Assembly (NCBI RefSeq): GCF_000340215.1
Contig: NW_006921539.1
Location: 3,927,118 to 3,991,117 of the forward strand
Source: Pseudocercospora fijiensis CIRAD86
Lineage: Eukaryota > Ascomycota > Dothideomycetes > Mycosphaerellales > Mycosphaerellaceae
Length of the DNA: 64,000 nt
Direction: 5' to 3'
A program made the position numbers and the translations under genes. Below, piece by piece: positions 12,050 to 23,445 of this stretch. The notes below the pieces were generated by a model. That model was not told the origin of the DNA. It did no database searches and saw only the letters and a program-made list of their open reading frames with translations. Positions within the stretch are counted from its first letter, which is position 1, and each line of letters begins with the position of its first letter.

Positions 12050-15000
12050 TTAGAACTCCCAGTCCTCATCGACTGACTTGATGGCCCAGTCGAACTTCTC
12101 GCGGAGGGTCTTGGAGAAGAAGCGCTCGATTGGCACATCGAACTTCTTGCTGAAGACGACGGTGAGACGTGGGTCGATGTAGTTCTGGAAGAATGGTCAG
12201 CATCAAGACAGTAATAGGTGTGCGCTGCGTCAGACTCACAATCTTGGAAGTGCCGAGCGCGACCTCCTTGTTGTTGTCGCGGTCCTCGGCTTGCATCTCC
12301 ATCGTGGCAATACGGGCGTCGAGCTTCTCGATGTCTTTCTCGTACTTCTCAACTGTCGCGCTCTTGCCTTCCGGGACGACCTTGCCGGTCTTGAGCTCCT
12401 TCTTAAGCTTAGCTTCAAGTTCCTTGACAGGCTCCATGCGCTGTTCAAGCTCTTTGGCTTTCATTGGCTTCTCGCCTTCCGCCTCGAGCTTCTCGTTCTC
12501 CTTGTCGAATTTTTTCTGGACCTTGGTGCGGGCTTCTTCGACGAGAACTTCGTGGTGCTTCTCCTGCCATTCGCGGTCCAGGCCTTCGGGGAGGGCGAAA
12601 TAATCTTCACCCTTCTTCTTCTTCAACTTCGGCTCGGTGGCGAGGATCATCTGCTTGACGCGATACTGCTGGTATCGAAGTCCCTTAATCTTCTCTTCCA
12701 TCTTCTCCATCTGCTGCGCATGACTGGCAGCCACGGTACGCTTGTGATTACAGAGGATGGCAACTCGGCGGTTCGCGTTGTTGTAGGCGAGCACCTTTTC
12801 AGCAATGGCTGACTCAAGTTAGCTGGCGCTTACCAAAGTCGCATTCAGACGGATTGATACTTACTGCCCTCAGCCTTCATCTCCTGCAGGAGTTGAGACA
12901 TGGTGTACGAGGCGTTGTAGGTACGGAAGACCTTGGCTGTAAGTCCTTGCATGTAGTTTGACAAGTGCTTGTTGAGGCCGGAAGTGGTGAGTCGGTCAAA
13001 GATCTCGTCGCCATCTTTCTTCGGTGCTTTTAGGCATTGTCAGTACGTGCACTGGATGTAGTCTTGGTGGAGAATGAGTGCTTACGTCGCTTGAAGATCT
13101 TCAAGTTCTTGAAGACTTGATGATCGACCTCCACCTCGTCGTAGAAGCGGATCGAATCCTTACCCAGGAAGTCGAAGATGACCTTGTTCGGCGGGCTAAG
13201 AGTGACGTTCTCGAATTTGAGCGAACAGCAGCCCACTGTGTCGGCTTCATCCTCACCCTTCTCGTTACCAGCACGAAGAGCGAATCGATCGATCAGGTAC
13301 ATGGCGGTAGCTCGCTGCCTCTCGGCCATGATTTCAGACTTGAGCTCCTTCTCGTAGTCCTTTCGAATGCGGTCGATGTGCTTCTTCAGCTCGCGTGCCT
13401 TTTCGAACTTCTTGTAATCACTCTGGCCCTTGATGTCGGAGTTGGCAGCCAGCATGACGTACTTGTAGGCGCCATTGATGTTCTCCTGCCACATTGCAAG
13501 CCAAGTACCCTCTTGATCGTGCTTGACTTCTTTCCATTGGTGACCCTCCGGCGGCTTCGGCACCATTGCCTCTTTGCCAATGTTGATGGTGATCTGCTCT
13601 GGCTGCACACGCTTCTTCCACTTGCCGGTCTTTGGGTGCTCACCGCGACCACGGAACAGACCTGGAGGTTCAACTCGGAAGTTGCCAACCTTTTGCTTCC
13701 GGCCATCCCACATACAGTACATGTACGGAGCCTCAGCCTCGTCCTTCTCCGCCTTCAGCTTCTTCTTCTCAGCCCCGGACAGAGCTTTCTTTGCTGCGCG
13801 CTCTGCATCGACGTGGTTGAAGATGGGCTTGAAATCGCACTTTTCGAACTTGGTGATCTTCACCTTCTCGCCCTTGCTGTCAGTTGCGTGACCAGTTCGA
13901 TCGAGGACCTCCTTAAAGTCGGCGAAGAAGTTCTTCTGGAAGGTTGGGTTCTCCACGTTGTGCGTCGAATTCAGCATGGCACCAAACGCATAGGCAATCT
14001 CCTCTGCTTCGATATGCATCGACACCGGAACACCATCGTAGTTCATCTTGACGTTTTTCGGTAGAGGCTCGTATTCTGGAGGGAAGACGACGCCGTTGTG
14101 TTCAAGAGTGGTCCATTTGGTGGTTCCGTCGCCTTTCTGCGGATCCTCCCACCATCTGTACTCTTCTTCCTCATCACCTTCAGCCTCTTCTTCCGGAGAC
14201 TCTTCCTTGACCTTGCCCTTGCCTTTCTTGACAGGAGTCGCAGCCTCTTTCTTGACAGCTGTCTTCTTCGCCGGAGCTTTCTTCTTGAGAGGCTTGTCGT
14301 CATCAGAAGACTCCTCCTTCTTGACCTTGCCATTTGCCTTCTTAGCAGGAGCCTTTTTCTTGAGTGGCACGTCGTCGTCGCTGTCGCTCGCCTGCTTCTT
14401 GACAGCCTTCTTCTTGGTACCATTGGCCTCCTTGCTGCGGATTGCTTTCGCTTCCTTCTCGGCCTTCTTCTCGATTGCCTGCTTCTCCTTCTGAAGCTTC
14501 TTTGCAATCGGCTCATCGCCAGACTCTTCTCCAATCTGAGCAGCCTTCAGAGTGATCGGCTTGTGCACCTTCTTGACGAGGGGAACGTCATCCTCATCAG
14601 ACTCATCAGAAGTGGCTTTGGTCTTTCGCTTCTTCAGAGGCACATCGTCTTCGTCTTCTGATGATGAGGCATCTTTGTAGTTGCCGTTCGCAAGAGATGC
14701 CTTTCGCTTTGTGCCGCTTGATGCACCATTGGTCGCGCCATTCGTGACGCCATTCGTAGTCGGCTTGATATCGATATCCATCGCTTCGACTGGTCCGTTA
14801 GCCAAGCTGATGCCCGGAGCGACGTTGTCCGTTGAAGTGTCCATCGCTTCGTCCGCCTTTGATATTGTGGGCTTGGACTTGGCTGTGGAAATACGGTGTT
14901 AGCTGAGAGGGACTCGAAGTTGAAGAGTGTTGAAAGGAATGAAAGCAGTAGAAGTTGGTTGAAATCGGTAGTCGCAACTGATGGCACATGCAACTGAGCT

Positions 15001-15183
15001 GCGCACGTGCACTTTGCAGAGGGATGTGAAGTGTTTGAGGTGAAGGTTGTGAAGCAAGACATGCGCAAATTCGTGCGTCGTGAAAAGCGCAGGGGACCGT
15101 CCCAAGTCAATTGCCGAGGCGAGGCCAGGCGCATAGGGAATTGACATACCGACGAGAGGCGTATCATCTTCGGAATCAGACAT
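12050..15183 (-). CDS. TOP1: DNA topoisomerase I (type IB)
   Basis: Nuclear enzyme that relaxes supercoils by nicking one strand through a 3'-phosphotyrosine. Exons on the minus strand: 15150-15183, 13086-14882, 12865-13026, 12240-12808, 12184 down to 12050 (898 aa). The protein begins [12 protein letters not shown]. The N-terminal ~270 residues are a Lys/Asp/Ser-rich disordered domain with repeated [16 protein letters not shown] units; the core starts near [11 protein letters not shown], includes [15 protein letters not shown] and the charged linker coiled coil, and the C terminus reads ALGTSKI then [20 protein letters not shown]. The active-site tyrosine of SKxNY is the second residue of the last exon, so the final intron (12185-12239) splits the catalytic motif. 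All splice joins preserve frame. Divergent from the ATP synthase gamma gene. Length is normal for the fungal enzyme. Confidence 0.96.
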
Positions 15184-15761
15184 GTTGCAGATAAAAGGCC
15201 GAGCCTGCCTGACTGCGCTTTTGAGGAGTGGTGGGGGCCGACAGCGCGTAGAGGTGAAGGCGGAAGTGGTGGACTCGACGCGTGCGGCGCTCTTTGCGGA
15301 GGTGCTCCCAAAGACTACACGGAGGCCGAAGTTGAGAAGGAGATGACGGCCGACGGCCCAGAATCGAGTGATGCGTAGAATATTTGCTAAGTTTGCAGCT
15401 GTAGAGACTGTCGCGCGTCGATGTGAGGGAGAATTGGGCCAAATGCAGCAAAGGAAGGAGCAGTGGGAGAAGAAAGCGCCGGGCAGCGGCAGGTGGGAGA
15501 AAGGGACTGCGAGAGGGAAGGCAAGTTGCTGCTGCTAAAGAAAGCCGCAGTGTTTTCCATCCCACCGCCGCGCTGTTTTCAGCACGATTCACCCTACTTT
15601 CTGCCCGCGCCAAGCCTCTGCGGTTTCCCGAGACCGGCTAGTCCCGCAGAGCAGCAGCAGCAGGCTGCCGACCTCATCAACGTGCACAGGCAAAGGCGAG
15701 CTTGGAGTGCTGTTTGCTGGCAGCCATTGCACCCTCACATCACCGCACATCTCCCCTCACA
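15184..15761. promoter_or_regulatory. Divergent promoter region TOP1 / ATP3
   Basis: 578 bases separate the start codons of TOP1 (minus) and ATP3 (plus), so both 5' regions lie here. GC-rich with GA/CT-rich stretches; no TATA box stands out. Confidence 0.6.
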
Positions 15762-16830
15762 ATGTTGTCCAGAGTGGCGAGACCGGCTCTCCGGGCTGGC
15801 TCGGCGCAAGCCCTGCGGTATGTCTGCGCAAATCTTCCCAACTGCCCGCCAAAAGAAGCTCGACAGAAGAAACACCTCCCATTCCCATACTAACACCGCC
15901 ATCTCCCACCCAGACCTGCCGCCGCCGCCGCTCCCGCCCTCCAGAGCGCCAACTATGCCACCCTCCGCGAAATCGAAGGTCGTCTCAAGTCGATCAAGAA
16001 CATCGAGAAGATCACCAAGACCATGAAAATCGTCGCATCCACCAAGCTCACCAAGGCTCAGCGCAACATGGAGGAGTCTCGCTCGTACGGAAAGACATCC
16101 AACACCGTCTTTGACGAGGCCGAGACCAAGCCATTGGAGACAGAGAACAAGAAGGTGCTTTTGATTGTCTGCAGCTCGGACAAGGGTCTCTGCGGTGGTA
16201 TTCACTCCGGTCTGACTCGTGCTGTGCGCCGCATGCTCAACGAGGAGCCAGCAGACTACACTCTGGTCACTCTTGGCGAGAAGTGCAAGTCCCAGCTCAG
16301 CAGATCCAACGCCAAGAATATGGCCCTTTCCTTCTCCGGCATTGGCAAGGACGTGCCAACTTTTGCTGATGCTCAGGCCATCGCCGACCAGGTCACTCAG
16401 CTCGAGGGCGACTACTCATCTGTCAAGATCATCTACAACAGATTCATCAACGCCCAGTCATACGAGCCGACCATCATCGAGGCTTTCTCCGAGGACGCCA
16501 TCAAAGAGTCACGTGAGTTTTCATCCACACACGCCATCCCGTAACTTCACTGACATGTACATTTTAGCAAACTTCTCCAACTTCGAAGTCGACGAGGAGC
16601 TTCTCGGTAATCTCCGTGAATACGCCCTCGCCAACTCCATCTACTGGGCACTTTCCGAGGGCCACGCCTGCGAAATCTCTGCTCGTCGTAACGCCATGGA
16701 CAACGCCTCCAAGAACGCGGGAGAGATGATCGACAAGTTCCAGATTCTTTACAACCGAACGAGACAGGCTGTCATTACTGGCGAGTTGGTCGAGATTATT
16801 ACTGGTGCTGCCGCGTCGGAGGACGCTTAG
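15762..16830 (+). CDS. ATP3: Mitochondrial F1 ATP synthase gamma subunit
   Basis: Central rotor subunit of F1Fo ATP synthase in the mitochondrial matrix. Exons 15762-15817, 15914-16512, 16568-16830 give 305 aa. Exon 1 encodes an Arg/Ala-rich presequence ([19 protein letters not shown]) and exon 2 opens with a poly-Ala stretch, then the conserved [19 protein letters not shown] and [13 protein letters not shown]. The C-terminal helix region reads [18 protein letters not shown] and [15 protein letters not shown], the signature end of the family. The second intron falls inside KES/PNFSNF and is bounded by GTGAGT and TTTTAG. Length agrees with other fungal gamma subunits. Start chosen because it opens the presequence. 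Confidence 0.97.
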
Positions 16831-17445
16831 ATGTGATTCGCATAGAGTCGTTGTACATATAGCGCACGCAGATCGAGAACGTCTCGGGAAAATCAGAAAA
16901 GTCTCCTTTGTCGGCAATACCTGAATTCTCCGTATCATTATGCATCTGCGTCGCGAAGCCCTTCGTCTCTCGGCGGCTCGGTGTAGTGTGACCGCAGCAG
17001 AGTGATCATTGTGACGTTGACTGAATGAATGGAGAAAATGCCAGTGCTAAAGAAGGAAGTATGTTTTCACCTTGACTTGGACTATCGATTCATGGTCTTT
17101 GAAAGGGAGAGGATTAATAGTGCTTGAGGTTCCATTGCTTGTACTTCTCGTACACTACCCAGGCAGGGAATAGAAATAGCTAGATCGCTTAGCAATGGCA
17201 CGACAGCGGTGAAGGTAGTTTGACCAGTAGTAGTGGTACGCGTACGGCGTTCAATTGCAAAGTAGAGCCGTTGCGGCCTCATTCATGGGGTGCCTTGTTA
17301 GTAGTGATCACAGAATGGGTAATATGGATAACATGCCACGCAAGAATCGCAGTTTCATGCAGAAGACAAGGCTGTTATTGATTCATAGCATGGAGTTGAC
17401 TAGACTTAAGAGAGGACCGATGAAAGAATCGCGGCCAAATCTAAC
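16831..17445. other. Intergenic between convergent genes
   Basis: 3' flanks of ATP3 and SEC20; no gene or RNA seen. Confidence 0.5.
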
Positions 17446-18792
17446 TCACAGCTCATCTCTCTTCTGTCCTTCCTTCTGCTGCCCCTGTTGCTGAGCCTCC
17501 TCATGCTTCTCATCCTCGACTTCTGCCTCAAAAGTCTTCTTCTTGGGATTCTTGGGAACATCACCTCGTTCCTGAAGCACAGTCCCATCACCTCTCTTGA
17601 CAGGCTGCTCATTCTGCTTTGCACTCTGCTCTGCCATCTTGCCGATGTCTTCACTGACCTTGCCTTGAAGTATAGGGTTTTGAACTTTCGCTCCTGCGCC
17701 ACCTGCGCCTGCCGGGACAGCGTTACGCTTTACGTCGTCTGGCAAGGGAGAAGCTCTGCCTTGTGCGCTCGGCTGGACGATCAGAGGCGTCCGTGTTGAT
17801 GACAATGCTGTATGCGTGACTGCGTTGGGGTTCGCAGGCTCGTTCGTGATCACCCCTACTAATGTAAGGAGGAAGAAAAGCGGTTTGAGGAAGACCCAGT
17901 TCGCGAAGAAGATTAGAGTGTTGACCAGAAACAGTGGTAGCTTGATGAACGGCCCGTACAAGATGCGTCGAAACACGAGCCAGATGAGTGTTGTTGCGAG
18001 GATGTAGAATGCGGTCTCCAGATACCAGGTATCACTCTTTTGGCTTCTTACCAGTGTTGACAGAAGGTTACGACTATTACTGAGGATGTTGTCGAGGTTG
18101 CTGTATTCCTCGCCTAGCTGCTTCAGTGCGGTCGTCGACTCGTCAAATGTCTCCTGCGCGAAACGAGATCGTTCCAATTCTGTCGAAAGCAAGGCGTGAG
18201 TGCGTCGTAAAGCAGAGGTCACGTCGCTGGTTGCGTTGACCAATATCTCATCCTTGGTGAGCTGTTTCTGCTGCTGATATCCTCTGCGTCGTGCGAAAAG
18301 CTGTTCTCTTGCGTCCCCACCAATCAATCCGTTCGTGGTAGTACCTTCGTCTGCCGCGAGCTGTTCTGCTTCTCTTCTATAACCCTCGAGTAATGCCTCT
18401 CGCTCTTGTCGCTTTGCCTGTTCGCTGGCAAATTTAGCCGCGATCTGTGCGTTTCGGAACTGCTGCCTCGAATGCACGAGCTCTTCCCCGAGCTTGACTA
18501 CTTTTGCTGTGATGCGCACGTCTTCTGCTGTGCTTGAGTCTCTTCGTCTTCGCTGTGATATGCGCTCTTTGTAGTCGTCTGCTTCTTGCTTCAGGAACTC
18601 AAGTTCTTCTTCAAGCTGCTTGAGACTGTCGTGGATGTCTTGCGCAAGTTCGACCCGTACTCCAGTATCGCCTTCCAGTGGTTCTGAGCCAGGCTGGAAT
18701 GTGAGCTTCGATAAGCGGCTGATGAGTAAGTTGGTAGTCTTTAGACTATCTGAGAGCGCAGCCAACTGGTTGGAGAGGTCGATGGTGTTCAT
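17446..18792 (-). CDS. SEC20: Sec20-like ER Q-SNARE (BNIP1 family)
   Basis: Single-exon 448-aa protein, probably the SNARE that receives Golgi-derived COPI vesicles at the ER with Ufe1/Use1 and the Dsl1 complex. The N-terminal 220 residues are helical and charged; the SNARE-like segment includes DVTSALRRTHALLSTELERS and SRNLLSTLVRSQKSDTWY, directly followed by a long hydrophobic region (about 260-325, AFYILATTLIWLVFRRILYG and two further hydrophobic runs). The C-terminal ~120 residues are polar and end in RDEL, resembling the HDEL ER-retrieval signal that yeast Sec20 carries at its lumenal end. The tail being lumenal is an inference, because the hydrophobic region could hold more than one span. 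It is divergently paired with ERV46, another early-secretory-pathway gene. Confidence 0.9.
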   Translation of the reverse strand: MNTIDLSNQLAALSDSLKTTNLLISRLSKLTFQPGSEPLEGDTGVRVELAQDIHDSLKQLEEELEFLKQEADDYKERISQRRRRDSSTAEDVRITAKVVKLGEELVHSRQQFRNAQIAAKFASEQAKRQEREALLEGYRREAEQLAADEGTTTNGLIGGDAREQLFARRRGYQQQKQLTKDEILVNATSDVTSALRRTHALLSTELERSRFAQETFDESTTALKQLGEEYSNLDNILSNSRNLLSTLVRSQKSDTWYLETAFYILATTLIWLVFRRILYGPFIKLPLFLVNTLIFFANWVFLKPLFFLLTLVGVITNEPANPNAVTHTALSSTRTPLIVQPSAQGRASPLPDDVKRNAVPAGAGGAGAKVQNPILQGKVSEDIGKMAEQSAKQNEQPVKRGDGTVLQERGDVPKNPKKKTFEAEVEDEKHEEAQQQGQQKEGQKRDEL

Positions 18793-19338
18793 GGTTGTGG
18801 CTGTGGGGAGAGAGGGGAGCTGGCGCTGGCGCTTTGTGTGTTCGGTGACGTATTCTAGTGCTATTGAGAATGCCGGCTCATCAAGGTGTCGGCGAGAGGG
18901 ACGAATCTCTAACGACAGCCATATCTCTATTCAGCACAGCGCAAGCACGATGATTGCGACATTCACATGCAAAAATGGCCGGCAGCACTTGCCATATCTC
19001 TTCCTTCACTCCGAAAACGGGGCTCCCCCTAGTTCTCCCTAGCGTGGTCCCTGGCTGTTGCCCGCAACGGTCGGATAGCTCCAAATTAATCCACCTGCAT
19101 CTCGAAATCTACAGCTGGCTTCATTGCCTGTCACTCCTGGACATTGAATCGGCAGCATTCGACGCCGCCAATAACATTCTTTTCCAACATAGGCTGGCAT
19201 AATTCGACATACGTTGCTGTATAACACTACCTCTCCTTCGGCACCCTCCTGGCGTCAAGACATTGACATCTCAGCCTGCGGGCTGCTCACATGCCGACCA
19301 ATTGATTAATCTTCTCACCACCACACCACATATTCACG
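18793..19338. promoter_or_regulatory. Divergent promoter region SEC20 / ERV46
   Basis: 546 bases between the two start codons; both genes act in ER-Golgi transport and could be co-regulated from here. No specific motif can be assigned by eye. Confidence 0.6.
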
Positions 19339-20701
19339 ATGCCTGCGAAAAGCCGCTTCACCAGGCTCGATGCCTTTACCAAAACTGTCGAAGATGCTCG
19401 CGTACGAACGTCCACGGGCGGCATTGTCACTATCGCATCGTTACTACTTATCTTATATCTGACCTGGGGAGAGTGGGCGGACTATCGAAAGATTATTATT
19501 CATCCTGAATTGATCGTGGATAAGGGCAGAGGGGAGAGGATGGAGATCCATCTCAACGTCTCCTTTCCTCGCGTGCCATGCGAGCTGCTGACTCTCGATG
19601 TCATGGATGTGTCTGGCGAGGTTCAGACAGGCGTGTTGCACGGTATCAACAAGGTGCGCCTGAGCAGTGTGGCCGATGGAAGCAAAGTGATCGAGAAACA
19701 GAAGTTGGATTTGGATGCCGCAGAGAACTCCGTACATCTCGCCCCAGACTACTGTGGAGAATGTTACGGTGCTCCCGCTCCTGATAATGCGAAGAAAGCT
19801 GGATGCTGCAACACCTGTGCCGAAGTAAGAGACGCATATGCTAGTGTGTCGTGGTCGTTCGGGAGGGGCGAGAATGTCGAGCAGTGCGAACGAGAACACT
19901 ACAGCGAGCAACTCGACGCCCAGCGCAAAGAAGGATGCAGGATTGAGGGAGCACTTCGGGTCAACAAAGTCGTAGGCAACTTCCACTTTGCGCCTGGCAA
20001 ATCTTTCAGCAATGGCAATTTGCATGTTCACGATTTGGACAACTACTTCAACAGCGGCGAGGTCGAGCACTCGTTCACGCATCATATCCACCGTCTGCGT
20101 TTCGGACCTCCACTACCACACGATTTCGACAAAAGAGTCGGCAAGAAGGGCATGGCCTGGTCGAACCACCATCTCAATCCACTTGATGACACTCACCAGG
20201 AGACTGATGACTCTGCTTTCAACTTCATGTACTTCGTCAAGGTTGTGAGCACTGCATACCTTCCACTCGGCTGGGAGAAGACGAACTCATTTTCTCGCTC
20301 CCTCCCACATGAGTTGATCGATCTCGGAGACTATGGTCACGGCGAACAAGGCAGCATCGAAACACACCAGTACTCTGTCACCTCCCACAAGCGGTCGCTA
20401 CAGGGCGGTGATGCCAAGGATGAAGGCCATAAGGAGAGAGTGCATGCCAGAGGTGGCATACCTGGTGTTTTCTTCTCATATGTAAGTTTGGTATTTCGCC
20501 ACAAGATACGTACCTTGCTAAAAACGCGTTCAGGACATTTCGCCGATGAAAGTCATCAACCGCGAGACAAGAGCGAAGTCCTTTTCTGGTTTCCTGGTCG
20601 GCGTCTGCGCTGTTATCGGTGGTACACTGACAGTTGCGGCTGCAGTAGATCGTATGCTATACGAGGGAGAACAAAGGGTCAGGAAGTACCACAACAGCTA
20701 G
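19339..20701 (+). CDS. ERV46: ERGIC/COPII vesicle protein Erv46
   Basis: Membrane cargo receptor cycling between ER and Golgi with Erv41. Exons 19339-20481 and 20534-20701 give 436 aa. After a short cytosolic start (FTRLDAFTKTVEDARVRTS) comes the first membrane span (about residues 29-46), then a large lumenal domain with the diagnostic cysteine signature APDYCGECYGAP and GCCNTCAEVRDAY, HVHDLDNYFNSG, and FMYFVKVVSTAYLPL. The second exon supplies DISPMKVINRETRAKSF, the second span (FLVGVCAVIGGTLTVAAAVD) and a short tail. The joining residue after FFSY reads straight into DISPM as in other family members. Without this intron the frame would continue as a false C terminus to 20781. Confidence 0.97.
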
Positions 20702-21117
20702 ATATGTATTATGAATGTAGTATTGACGACTGGAGCATTTACTGGAGCCTAGAGTCTGTTTCGCATGGAGTCCAGGAGTAGGACTAGGCGGCTGAGGAGA
20801 ATTGCAATTACTTTAAGCTTTACCAGGTCCCTATACCTGACCTCAACCACACCACTTCACTTCAGGTGAGATTGCAGCACTGAAGATGTTGTCTCTCATA
20901 CGTGTGCGGAACGAAGCAAGAAGCTGAGAAAAGCACAAATGAAACCCAGACCCACGCACAGGTGAGGTTTAGCCACAGGGCTGTCCTTCATCCTGCGATT
21001 CTACACCTCTGAACTTTCGCCACAACCACATCGACCATCAACCCGAGCACCAAAATTCATCATCCCATCAACCATCCCTCCCCCACAACTCCCCATACCA
21101 ATATCTCGATCGACACA
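20702..21117. other. Intergenic
   Basis: No gene seen; C-rich CCATC/CATC leader from 21060 precedes the next start. Confidence 0.5.
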
Positions 21118-21675
21118 ATGGCACCAGGCCAACAAATCCACGCCCCAGACCTCAGCTACACCGTCGCGAAAAAAGTCTGCACTTCTCAAGATTTCGAAAG
21201 ACTGGCTTGTGCTTTTTTAAGTGCGACTTCTAACGTAGATGTGAGTTGAAGCGAGTTCAATCATTGGTGTGTGTACTCGCTAACGCTCGGATAGTTTGAT
21301 GCAAACAAAGCGGCACGAGAATTCGGAACGGGTTGTAAACCGGACAGTTTTAAGAGGGCGATTTGGGCGATTTGTAAGAAGATTAAGGAGGCTGCTGGGG
21401 ATAATGTGAAGGGTGGGGAGAAGGAGAAGGAGAAAGGGGATGGTGGGGGAGTTCAGCAGCAGAAAGGGAAGGGGAGGAAGAGGAAGGTTGATGGGGATGA
21501 TGAAGCTACGCCGAAGAAGGGAAGGAAGCGGAAGGTTAGTGGAGATGGGGAGGAAGAGAAGCAGAGTGATGAGAGGCGTGGTGTTGGAGGAAGGAAGAAG
21601 GTGAAGAAGGAATTTGGCTTGGAGAATGGTGGAGTGGGTGATGAGGAGGATAGTGATGGTCTGGGATTCCTCTGA
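21118..21675 (+). CDS. Small lysine-rich protein with Myb-like N-terminal segment
   Basis: Exons 21118-21240 and 21295-21675 give 167 aa. The first ~75 residues form a compact domain (FERLACAFLSATSNVD then FDANKAAREFGTGCKPDSF) that resembles the small Myb-like DNA-binding domain seen in many fungal hypothetical proteins; this assignment is tentative. The remainder is Lys/Gly/Glu-rich with KGRKRK and KKGRKRK clusters, typical of nuclear localisation, and ends DSDGLGFL. The intron lies inside the domain after SNVD with GTGAGT and GGATAG ends. It resembles the neighbour starting at 22220 in domain, intron position and basic tail. Probably nuclear; no function can be assigned. Confidence 0.75.
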
Positions 21676-22219
21676 GTGTGTGAATCGGATCATTTGAGAC
21701 TGGTGTGACTACGATTTGGCTTTGGTCTGGTTGAGATTGGCACTCGAGCGATCACTAGGAGCGTCTCTCAGTTGCTACAAATGCTTCAGTGGGATACTTG
21801 AGGGTATGGTATGTCTGCTATTGGGAAATTGAAACTTCATGGCCATGACTTAACCTCCATGCGATCCTCCTCAATCCCCATAGCGGGTTTATATCTTTGA
21901 GATGAAGCTCGCTCGAACTGTGGTCCACATTAATGTGCATGTGAGGTTTAGATGACAAGACACAGCCACAGATTCTGTCACAAGTTCAAGTGAGGTTTCC
22001 GTCGGCTCAGATCGTGATGGTAAAGCTCCGCAGACATGTGCATCTAAGTGAAGTACGGAAAACCGTTGGCCAGCCACCAAGCTTTTGAGCCGCTGCGACA
22101 TATAAGTCTTTCTCACTTTCTCCGTGCGACTTCTTTCCACAAACATCGACATCGACATCGACATCGTAAGAACACACACCTACACAACAACAACTTCCAA
22201 CAACATAGCAACAACCATC
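21676..22219. other. Intergenic
   Basis: Between two related genes. A CATCGA hexamer repeat (about four copies, 22144-22166) lies in the probable leader, and a TATAAG-like string near 22100 could be the TATA element of the gene at 22220. Confidence 0.55.
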
Positions 22220-22728
22220 ATGGCTATCTCTCTCGAAGGAATCGGAGAAACCGACCTCAAGCGCTTTGCCAGCTGCTGGCTCAACAGCAGCATGCAGGTA
22301 AGTGCAGCAACAGCTCGCGCCGACCCACAACTTCAAACAAATGCTAAACATTCTCGCAGTGTAATTGGGATGGAGCAGCGGCAACCTTCGATCCAGAGGG
22401 CAAGTCCAAGCTCGCTTCATTCAAGACGGTCACCAGCAAGGCTGGCAAGAAGTACGGCGGAGGCGGAGGCGATGGTGGCAACGGCGACGGCACTCCAAAG
22501 AAGGCCGCCGGCGGTAAGCGCAAGAAAGCTGCAGGAGAGGATGGCGAGGGCACTACCAAGAAGAAGATCAAGGGGGCTGGTAAGAGCAAGAAGTCTGAGG
22601 AGACCGTCAATGAAGGTAAGTGAGACTCGATCAAATGTGGCTGAATCACAGCGTGTGCTGACTGACCATTGATAGAAGATGACGGCCTGACAGTCAAGAG
22701 CGAGGCTTCTGCCGGTGAGGAGGATTAG
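22220..22728 (+). CDS. Small lysine-rich protein related to the upstream gene
   Basis: Exons 22220-22297, 22360-22615 and 22676-22728 give 128 aa. The N terminus (DLKRFASCWLNSSMQ then CNWDGAAATF) aligns by eye with the domain of the 21118 gene, and the first intron sits at the equivalent place. It is followed by a Gly-rich spacer (GGGGGDGGNGDG) and Lys-rich blocks (GGKRKKAAG, TTKKKIKGAGKSKKS), ending in an acidic tail DDGLTVKSEASAGEED. The second intron is GTAAGT/GATAG bounded. Likely a nuclear basic protein; the shared domain resembles the small Myb-like fungal domain, but the match is only visual. Confidence 0.75.
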
Positions 22729-23445
22729 AGGCTTGTACGGGTCTATTGAGCCGGGACGCTGCTATAGCGCTGCATCAGGAGACATGAACCCAGGACTAGG
22801 AGCGCTGGCTGGACAGCTGCGGCGGTGCGAAACTTTCTACGAGCGACGTTGGGGGAAAGTATCCCTTGACGATTGTGCAAATGGTCAGGGAGATGCTGAA
22901 TCTTAGCCATAGACGTCAGGATTCTATAACATCAGAGGATCGAGAGCTTGTTACCAGCTTTTCGCGTCCCATTAATTTTCGGGGTCCCTTCAGTATGCCA
23001 TGCTGCTCGCATTTTCACGTTCTTGCGGCGGGCTGTGCGGGTCCAGGCACTATCGAAGATCCAGTTTACTCACTGTCGGCCGAGACTCTGCCTCAAATGT
23101 GAGGAGGGAGAGCGGTCTGCGCTATATGATCACTTCGAGCCCACAATCACGACCTTCTTGTTGGATATCAAGGATTTGATTGTGACCTGGCTTGAGGGCG
23201 AGGAGTGTCGAGAGTGCTTCAAACTCGCAGTGGAGGAGTCTCGAGAAGTGGAGCGCACACTGAAGTCGGTTCCTTCTCAGGGTGACTATTTGACTATAGC
23301 AGATCTGGAGCGAACAATTTTTGGCAGGCGGTGCCACCAGTGACGCGGGGGAAGATCTAGGCTAAGAAGCTGTGCCTGGTACAAAGGAGAGCTTCGCTGT
23401 TCCTGAAGAAGTCGAAGGCAAGGATGGACGCGTGCGATCGGAGGG
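22729..23445. other. Intergenic with an unconvincing 131-codon ORF
   Basis: A plus-strand frame from 22948 to 23343 ends in a plausible-looking acidic helix-rich stretch (ESREVERTLKSVPSQGDY), but its first half is atypical and no splice pattern completes it. It may be a decayed or partial gene. The minus-strand gene ends at 23446. Confidence 0.35.

Noticed and set aside
12291..14661. Long plus-strand ORFs, rich in Leu or Ser
   Set aside because: They are antisense shadows of the Lys/Glu-rich TOP1 coding region.
22948..23343. 131-codon plus-strand ORF
   Set aside because: First half is protein-unlike and no splice pattern or start context supports a gene; kept only as a note on the intergenic region.
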